Part shown: positions 1 through 5,376 of the stretch, piece by piece
How positions within the stretch are numbered: position 1 is the stretch's first letter
How the letters are laid out: the number at the start of each line of letters is the position of its first letter
Origin: Actinomycetales bacterium
GTDB taxonomy: Bacteria > Actinomycetota > Actinomycetes > Actinomycetales > Actinomycetaceae
Direction: 5' to 3'
Length of the DNA: 5,376 bases
NCBI GenBank assembly: GCA_012513625.1
Contig: JAAZBW010000306.1
Span: forward strand, 1 to 5,376
The notes under the pieces: generated by a model
What the model saw: only the letters and a program-made list of their open reading frames with translations
Databases searched by the model: none
Told to the model about the DNA's origin: nothing
Made by a program: the position numbers and the translations under genes

Positions 1-144
1 GGCTGGGACGACGGCGGGGCCCACCTCGCCGGGGGAAGGTGCGCCCTCGGCTGGGACGACGGCGGGGCCCGCCTCGCCGGGGGAAGGTGCGCCCTCGGCT
101 GGGACGATGGCGGAGCCCACCTCGCCGGGGGACGGTGCGCCCCC
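1..144 (-). repeat. 48-bp in-frame tandem repeat encoding a Pro/Ala/Gly/Glu-rich C-terminal tail
   Basis: Three head-to-tail 48-bp units occupy bases 1-48, 49-96 and 97-144. Units 1 and 2 differ at one base (23 versus 71). Unit 3 differs from unit 1 at four bases (108, 114, 133, 143). Since 48 is a multiple of 3, each unit adds 16 residues, of the form GAPSPGEVGPAVVPAE with small substitutions. The coding text upstream (residues 1733-1744, rich in APV and TTPA) may be a decayed copy. Unit 1 begins at the window edge, so the true number of copies and the stop codon are not visible. The tail lies outside the GH94 fold and looks like a disordered, extended linker. Confidence 0.9.
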
Positions 145-3100
145 GGCAGGCGTGGTGCCAACCGGGGCGGAAACCGGGGCGGGGCCCCTACGCAGGGCGA
201 GCACCGTCGTCGTGCCCTGATGGCGGAACTCCACCTCCGCGGAGTCCCACGCGGGCGGCAGTTGGGGGGTGACCACGAGCTCGTCACCCTCGCGGCGTAC
301 ACCGAGCACTGCCTCGAGTCCGGCGCGGAACATCCAGCCCGAGGAACCGGTGTACCAGGTCCAGCCGCCCTTGCCCTCGAAGGGGGCCACGGAGTAGACG
401 TCGGCGGCCACCACGTACGGCTCCACCGTGTAGACGTCCGCGGCGGCGCGGTCGCGGGCGTGGTTCACCGGGTTCAGCATGGCGAACAGCTCGTACGCCC
501 GGTCCACCCGGCCGAGCTCCGCCCACGCGAAGATCGACCACAGTGCCCCGTGCGTGTACTGGCCGCCGTTCTCCCGAACTCCCGGTGGGTAGGCGCGGAT
601 GTAGCCGGGATCCGGCTCGGAGTGCTCGAACGGGGGCGTGAACAGCCGCAGGATGCCCGCGCGGGGCACCTCCAACTCCCGCTGCACCGCCTCCATCGCC
701 ATCCGTCCCCGTTCCGGGCGGGCGCCGCCGCTGAGGACCGCCCAGGACTGGGCGATCGCATCGATCCGGCACTCGGCACGGCCGGCCGCACCGAGGGGGG
801 TGCCGTCGTCGAAGTAGCCGCGGCGGTACCACTCGCCGTCCCAGCCCTCCGCCTCGAGCGCCTCGATCAGCCGGGCACGCTCGGCGGCGAACTCCTCCAC
901 CACCGCCGCGTCTCCCCGAGCTTCGGCCACCTCGGAGAACTCGGCGAGGGTGGTCACGAGGAACCAGCCCAGCCACACCGACTCGCCGCGGCCGTCCTGG
1001 CCCACGCGGTTCATGCCGTCGTTCCAGTCACCCGTGCCCATGAGGGGCAGGCCGTGGAAGCCGTAGCGCATCGCGTGCCGCAGGGCGAGCAGGCAGTGCT
1101 CGTACAGCGAGGCCGTCTCCGGGGAGACTTCCGGACGGAAGTACCGCTCGTGCTCACCGTCCTCCAGTTCTGGGCCCACGAGGAACGGCACCTGCTCGTC
1201 CAGCACGCCCGTATCCCCGGTGACCCGCAGGTAGTGGGCGGTCACGAACGCGAGCCACACCACATCGTCGGTGATCCGGGTGCGGATCCCGTCCCCGGTG
1301 ATGGGGAGCCACCAGTGCTGCACATCCCCCTCCCGGAACTGGCGTCCCGCGGCGGTGAGGAGGTGCGTGCGCGCCACGGCCGGGTCCACGAGCACCGCGG
1401 TCATCGAATCCTGGAGCTGGTCCCGGAACCCGTACGCGCCGGATGCCTGGTAGTAGCCCGATCGGGCTGCGATCCGGGATGCGAGCGTCTGGTAGAGCAG
1501 CCAGCCGTTCATGAGCACGTCGAAACTCGGGTCCGGTGTACGCACCTGCATGGTGCCGAGGAGGTCCGCCCAGTGGGCGCGCACCGTGGCGAGTTCGGCC
1601 TGCCAGTCCGTCCTGCGGTGATTCTCGACGATTCCCGTCACCTCGTCCGCCGAGGCGGCGGCTCCGAAGGTGATCACCAGTTCGAGCGTCTCGCCCGCAG
1701 CAATCTGCAGGTCACGGGCGATCGCGAGGCAGGGGTCGAGCCCCGCGCCCACCGTGCCGGAAAGGCGCGGCCCTGGGCCGTCGCGGCCGTTGCCGGAAAC
1801 CGCGATGCCGTTCGGTGCGAGCGCGTTCCGGGCACCGTTTCCTGCCGCGGCGCCCGCTGCAGCGCCGCCGGCAGCCGCGGGCCGTGAGGCTGCGACGTTC
1901 CACGCGAAAGCCAACGGCGCCGCAGGGGTGCCGTGCCGGCCGAGGAACTCCGTGCGGTCGCCCGTCCAGTGCTCCTGGGTGCCCGCCATGTCCACGAACG
2001 CCACCTGGCCCGGCTGTTGCGGACTCCACGGGTTGCGGACCACGAGCGCGCCGGACTCATCCAGCCGGGTGATCAGGTGCCGCGAGTTCGCGGTCTGGGA
2101 CTGGCCCAGCACCGGCTCGGCGTACCACGCGAGCCGCATGGCCCGCGCCGCAGCGCCCGTGTTCCGCACCTGCACGAGGGAGGCCTTCACGGCGCCCTCG
2201 AGTGGCACGAACATTGTCTGCTCCAGCTCGAGGCCCTCGAACGCCACTCGGTGGGTGGTGTACCCGAACCCGTGCCGTGTCTCGTGCGTGCCGCCCGGCA
2301 CCGCGCCCGAACCGAGTGAGGCCACCATGCCGGAACCGAGGTCCTGCGCGTACAGCACCTCGCTCACCGGCGCTTCGATTGGCTGGTTGCGCCACGGCGT
2401 CAGCTGGTTGTCCCGCGAGTTTCCCCACCACGTGTAACCCGCACCCTCCGCGGTGGCATGGAAGCCGAACTCCGCGTTTGCCACCACGTTCGTCCAGGGT
2501 GCTGGCGTGGGGTGGTCCGCCGAGGTCACGACGACGTACTCTCGCCCGTCCTCCGAGAACCCTCCGTAGCCGCTCTCTATCCGGAGTGGCTCGGTGGCCG
2601 CTGGCGGGCCGGCCAGGAGCGCCGGAGTGCGTAGCTGCACGCGCCGGCTCGGGACGGTGCCGGAGAGCGTGAGCTGGTCCGCAAGGTCTCCGCGCTTGGC
2701 CACGAGCACCACTGCCGCCGCACCGAAGAGTGCGGCGAGCGCCTCCTGGTGGGCGAGGTCCCGCCGCACCACGTGCACGCGGCCGGCCGAAACGAGGCCT
2801 TCCGCATCCTGCACGGACGCGGCGATACCCTCGAGGCGCCGCTGCAGCTCCGCGAGGTAGCCGCCGTGCTCCGCGAGGAGCACCAGGTCCACCCCGATCC
2901 GCCGCAGGCGCAGGTACTCGAAGGCGCGCACGGCCTGGCGGACCAGCGCGATGTCCTCCTCATCGTCGATCCGCACCACCATGAGGGGCAGGTCCCCGGA
3001 GATGCCGAGTGCCCACAGGTCAGCCTGGGAGCGGGCCGCCTCCAGCCTCTTGGTGCTCGCCCGCATGGCGCTGTCCGGGTAGACGAGCGCACCCGCGAGG

Positions 3101-5376
3101 TTCTGGAACATGGCCGCCTCCGCGGGCGTGATGCAGAGGTGGCGGAGCTGGCCCTGCGAGTTGGTGAAGGCGAGGGTGGTAAGCCGCTCATACGCGCCCG
3201 TGGAGCGGTGCGCGTCCGCGAGCCGCAGGAGCGCCTCCTCAGATTCGGCCACCACGGTCCACAGGTGCAGCTGGCCACGTTCGCCCGCCGGCACCTCCAG
3301 CCGTGTGCGCAGCGAGAGCACCGGCTCCATCACGTAGCCGGTGGTGCCCGTGGGCTGGCCGCCCGCCTCCACCTGCACCGGATTCCGCAGCGAGCGGCCG
3401 CGGCCGATGAACTTCCGGCCGTCCGTCTCCACCCGGAGTGGCTCGTCCGGGTGCGGCCCCACGGACTGCGTGTCCTCCGGGCCGGTCACGAACTGCGCCA
3501 CCCACACCGCGGGATCCGAGTCCGAGCGGCGCTTCCGGGTGGCCACCAGCATGCCGTCACGGAACTCCGTGCGAACGAACATCTTCGAGAACGCGGGGTG
3601 CGCGTCGTCGTCGGCGGGGCGGCCGAGGGCGAGCTCGGCAACGGACGTAACGTCCAGATCGAGGCTCCGCCCGCTGAGGTTGCGGACGGTGACCGTCTGC
3701 ACCCAGGCGTCCGACTCCGGCGAGATCCGGTTCTCCACGGAGGAGGTGACACGGTTCTCGGTGCGGTGGAAGAGCACCGAGTCCTCCGCGAACAGCGCCG
3801 TGGAGGAGCTGCCGCCCTCAAACAGCGGGAACTCGGTGGGAATGTGGTGCTCCCCGTTGCGGCGGTTGCGCAGGTAGAGCGCGGAGCCGGAGGAGTCCGT
3901 GGTGAGGTCCGGATGCCACCGGGTGATGGAGAGGCCGTTCCACGCGAGGTGGGTGGCCCCGGTGGGCGTGGCCGTGAACGAGAGCCGTCCGTTCGAGAGC
4001 GACCCGATCGTGCGCTTGGCGAGCGCGGGTCCCACGAGCGTGCGATCGGAGGGTGGAGTGACGGAGCGGACGTGGCGCTCGCGGCGCGGGTCCAGCTCGT
4101 CCGTGCGCGCGTGCACCACCGGCGCCACGCGCGGCTCCGCCTCGTGGAGCAGAAGGTCGGTAGCCCGGATCATGGGCTCGCGGTGGAACCACTCGCGCAT
4201 GGTGCCGCCGGTGATCACGTTGTGGATCGCCACGATCGTCATGCCCGAGTGGTGGGCCATGTAGTTGCGCACCACGGCGTAGCTCGTATCACGCGGGAGG
4301 CGCTCGGAGGTGAAATCCACCGCCTCGTAGAAGCCGTACCGGCCGAGCGCGCCGATCTTCTGCAGTTCGCGGTAGTTGGCGAGCGCCGCCTCCGGCTCGA
4401 ACTGTGCCGCGAGGCCGCTCGCGTAGGGCGCAATCACCAGGTTGTCCGCGAGGCCGCGCACCACGCCGAGACCGGGCACGCCGAACGGCCCGTACTGGTA
4501 GTTGAGTTCCCGGTCCCGCGCGTTGAAGCCGGACTCGGAGACGCCCCAGGGGATCCCGTGCTCCCGGCCGTGCTCCATCTGGCGGCGGACCACGCGCTCC
4601 TTGGTGGTGGCGAGCAGCCCGCTCGCGGGCGAACGCATGACGAGAGCCGGCATCAGGTATTCGAACATCGAGCCTGACCAGGAGAGCAGCGCCGGCTTCC
4701 CCTCGATGCTGGTGAGGCCGCGGGCGAGGCGGCTCCAGTGCTTCGTGCGCAGATCGCCCTTCGCGATCGCCACAAACGAGGCGAGGCGGCACTCGCTCGC
4801 CAACATGTCATACGTGGAGGCATCCAGCTCGGCGGTTTCTGGGTTGAATCCCACGGAGAGGAGGTCACGCTCCCTGTCATGCACGAGACCGAAGTCCATC
4901 GCCTCCACCTCCCGCCGGGACTCGGCCTCCACCCAGTGCAGCAGGTGGCGCACCTGGGTGCGCTCTCCGGCGCCCAGGGTGAGGTCCCGGATCCGTGAGC
5001 GGACGGAGTCCGCGGTGGCGGTGAGCCAGTCTGCGGCGTCGTCCTCCGCGGGGAGGGTACGCACCACCCCGTCGACGGCGGAGAGCACCTCCTCCCATCC
5101 CCGCACCTCTGCGGCGAGACGCGTCGTGGCGAGGAAACCCTCGGATCCGCCTGCACCAGCGGTAGCTGATCCGGCTGGGACGAGGTCGGCAATGGCCGGG
5201 ACCCGGGCCACGGCGGCGCGCACCGGTGCGAGATCGATCCGCGCCCCGGTCACGGTGGCGGACACGTTGGCGAGGGCGTCCAGGATGCCCGGCCGGACGT
5301 CGTCGAACCGGGGATCGTGGGTGGCGAGGTCCGCGCAGGCGTTCGCGAGCACGAGCAGGTGGCCGGCGAGGTTCCC
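1..5376 (-). CDS. ndvB: Cyclic beta-1,2-glucan synthase-type protein (NdvB/ChvB family; GH189-like + GH94), partial at both ends
   Basis: The frame starting at base 5376 on the minus strand has no stop in 1792 codons, so neither start nor stop lies in the window. Residue 1 here means the codon at 5376-5374. Visible in order: helical spacer (1-150), glucoamylase-like cyclization domain (153-430), beta-supersandwich I (445-735), connector (736-929), beta-supersandwich II (930-1275), GH94 catalytic barrel and beta cap (1276-1725), Pro/Ala tail with 16-residue repeats (1733-1792). Diagnostic motifs are YMAHHSGMT (372-380), RKFIGRGR (654-661), WTGDRTEFLGR (1137-1147), GTGDWNDGM (1447-1455) and ENGGQYTHGALW (1602-1613). 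Known members are inner-membrane proteins of roughly 2800-2900 residues that make cyclic beta-1,2-glucan from UDP-glucose. About 1000 N-terminal residues, including any GT84 domain and membrane helices, should lie beyond base 5376. The symbol is by family architecture. A GT84-less relative acting only as a phosphorylase or transglycosylase cannot be excluded. Confidence 0.93.
202..1551 (-). other. GH94 phosphorylase-type catalytic barrel and C-terminal beta cap
   Basis: Residues about 1276-1725 contain the full GH94 motif series: SGAYGFRDQLQD (1312-1323), QHWWLPITGDGIRTRITDD (1353-1371), GTGDWNDGMNRVG (1447-1459), GESVWLGWF (1464-1472), DGEWYRRGYFDDG (1513-1525), PPGVRENGGQYTHGALW (1597-1613), NPVNHARD (1635-1642) and TWYTGSSGWM (1673-1682). 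GH94 enzymes phosphorolyse beta-glucosidic bonds with inversion. The general acid is an Asp in the GDWND motif, and His1609 and the TGS segment (1676-1678) correspond to phosphate-binding positions. In cyclic glucan synthases this domain shortens beta-1,2-glucan chains and so controls ring size. All core motifs are present, so activity is likely. After residue 1692 a short beta-rich cap ends near residue 1725. Confidence 0.88.
1552..2589 (-). other. Second GH94-type beta-supersandwich domain with insert
   Basis: Residues about 930-1275 are the supersandwich directly coupled to the GH94 catalytic barrel. Motifs seen are GYGGFSEDGREYVV (936-949), TWWGNSRDNQLTPWRN (982-997), RHGFGYTTH (1034-1042), HWTGDRTEFLGRHG (1136-1149) and LSGTVGAGLDPC (1205-1216). 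The last two motifs normally lie close together. Here an Ala/Gly/Asn-rich segment of roughly 47 residues separates them, described as its own feature. All flanking motifs are intact and in frame, so the domain should fold with the insert exposed as a loop. Confidence 0.8.
1765..1905 (-). other. Ala/Gly/Asn-rich low-complexity insert in supersandwich II
   Basis: Residues about 1158-1204 fall between the conserved WTGDRTEFLGR and LSGTVGAGLDP motifs. Their composition is dominated by Ala, Gly, Pro and Asn, including a run from 1166 to 1182 made only of Pro, Ala, Gly and Asn, and then two GNG-type turns. In family members I know of, this loop is shorter. The insert is in frame, has the same GC-rich codon usage as the rest, and shows no insertion-sequence ends or target duplications. 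It is best read as an expanded surface loop. The boundaries are approximate. Confidence 0.65.
2590..3171 (-). other. Connector between the two supersandwich domains
   Basis: Residues about 736-929 link the two supersandwiches. Landmarks are an FTNSQGQLRHLCITP stretch (737-751), FQNLAGALVYPD (757-768) and DLWALGISGDLPLMVVRI (786-803), followed by alternating helices and short strands that resemble a small alpha/beta unit. The same sequence style occurs at this place in NdvB-type proteins. I recognise no active-site signature, and a structural role is inferred from position. The segment contains the only cta leucine codon I noticed (2632-2634), with no sign of a change in origin. Confidence 0.6.
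3172..4044 (-). other. First GH94-type beta-supersandwich domain
   Basis: Residues about 445-735 match the sugar-binding beta-supersandwich found at the N-terminus of GH94 enzymes. Supporting motifs are SNGRLSF (461-467), WHPDLTTDSSGSALYLR (487-503), HPAFSKMF (593-600), RKFIGRGR (654-661) and GTTGYVMEPVLSLR (679-692, with TGT beginning at 676). NdvB-type proteins carry two such domains, and this is the first, directly after the cyclization domain. It is non-catalytic as far as known and is thought to bind glucan or help dimer packing. The extended beta character and absence of low complexity suggest a complete domain. Confidence 0.75.
4087..4920 (-). other. GH189-like cyclization (glucoamylase-like) domain
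   Basis: Residues 153-430 carry the motif series of the glucoamylase-like middle domain of cyclic beta-1,2-glucan synthases: LDASTYDMLASECRLASFVA (184-203), WSGSMFEYLMP (233-243), WGVSESGFN (277-285), QYGPFGVPGLG (294-304), GRYGFYEAVDF (345-355) and YMAHHSGMT (372-380). This fold is an (alpha/alpha)6 barrel. In characterized synthases it cyclizes the linear beta-1,2-glucan by intramolecular transglycosylation, and it was recently placed in family GH189. Glu281 and Glu351 are conserved acidic positions that are good candidates for active-site residues, but I cannot assign acid and base roles from sequence alone. No frameshift or loss of a core motif is visible, so the domain is probably active. 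Confidence 0.82.
4927..5376 (-). other. Helical spacer upstream of the cyclization domain (protein region)
   Basis: Residues 1-150 of the partial product are rich in Ala, Leu, Val, Asp and Arg with amphipathic spacing, as expected for helices, and I see no catalytic motif. The stretch before residue 133 matches no domain I recognise. A Gly/Ala/Ser-rich patch (residues 68-79) is probably a flexible loop. No hydrophobic run is long enough for a membrane segment, so the membrane anchors must be further upstream. In NdvB-type proteins the equivalent region joins the glycosyltransferase and membrane part to the glucoamylase-like domain. Its assignment here is by position only. Confidence 0.5.

Noticed and set aside
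1..144. The tandem array considered as a CRISPR or intergenic repeat.
   Set aside because: The units are contiguous with no unique spacers, have a period that is a multiple of three, and are translated in frame with the upstream enzyme.
284..976. Mid-sized minus-strand frames out of phase with the main frame (for example 284-976, 2577-3278, 4653-5192).
   Set aside because: They are Arg/Pro/Ser/Ala-rich shadows of the same coding DNA with no recognisable domain, and they overlap the motif-bearing frame throughout.
220..1887. A 555-codon open frame on the plus strand.
   Set aside because: It is in exact codon register with the minus-strand GH94 gene. It stays open because that gene almost never uses TTA, CTA or TCA codons. 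Its translation is His/Arg/Gly/Val-rich and shows no family motif.
1765..1905. The low-complexity insert considered as a frameshifted or pseudogene segment.
   Set aside because: The frame is continuous through it, and conserved motifs resume on the far side in the same phase with no stop codon.
2749..4677. A 642-codon open frame on the plus strand.
   Set aside because: It is in the same register and has the same explanation. It is the antisense of the cyclization domain, first supersandwich and connector, whose conserved motifs show that the minus strand is the coding one.
1..5376. A search for promoters, terminators, tRNA or rRNA genes, insertion-sequence ends or a second gene.
   Set aside because: Every base lies inside the open minus-strand frame. 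GC-rich inverted repeats occur by chance in coding DNA of this composition, and none is followed by a T-run or placed at a gene end.

Overview
The window is one uninterrupted stretch of coding sequence on the minus strand. Read as the reverse complement in the frame that begins at base 5376, all 1792 codons are open. There is no stop, and no credible start, promoter or intergenic gap. The gene therefore enters from beyond base 5376 and leaves past base 1. Its product is a very large cyclic beta-1,2-glucan synthase-type protein of the NdvB/ChvB/Cgs family, seen here from its middle to near its C-terminus.

Domain order along the protein (high to low coordinates): a helical, Ala/Leu-rich spacer (about 5376-4927); a glucoamylase-like (alpha/alpha)6 domain of the kind now classed as the GH189 cyclization domain (about 4920-4087); a first GH94-type beta-supersandwich (about 4044-3172); a helical/alpha-beta connecting region (about 3171-2590); a second beta-supersandwich (about 2589-1552), interrupted by an Ala/Gly/Asn-rich insert (1765-1905); the GH94 phosphorylase-type catalytic barrel with its C-terminal beta cap (about 1551-202); and a Pro/Ala-rich tail. 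The tail contains a 48-bp in-frame tandem repeat (three copies in bases 1-144) that runs into the window edge. The GT84 glycosyltransferase domain and membrane segments usual in this family would lie upstream of base 5376 and cannot be seen.

The DNA is very GC-rich (around 70% by eye). Codons end almost always in G or C, and the protein is rich in Ala, Gly, Arg and Val. With the Ala/Gly-rich insert and the low-complexity tail, this suggests a high-GC actinobacterium, but the window holds no taxonomic marker and a GC-rich proteobacterium is not excluded. In studied members, the GT84 part builds a linear beta-1,2-glucan from UDP-glucose, the middle domain closes the ring by transglycosylation, and the GH94 part trims chains by phosphorolysis to set ring size. 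The two enzymatic domains visible here keep their hallmark motifs and look intact. The least ordinary parts are the minisatellite-like tail and the insert in the second supersandwich.
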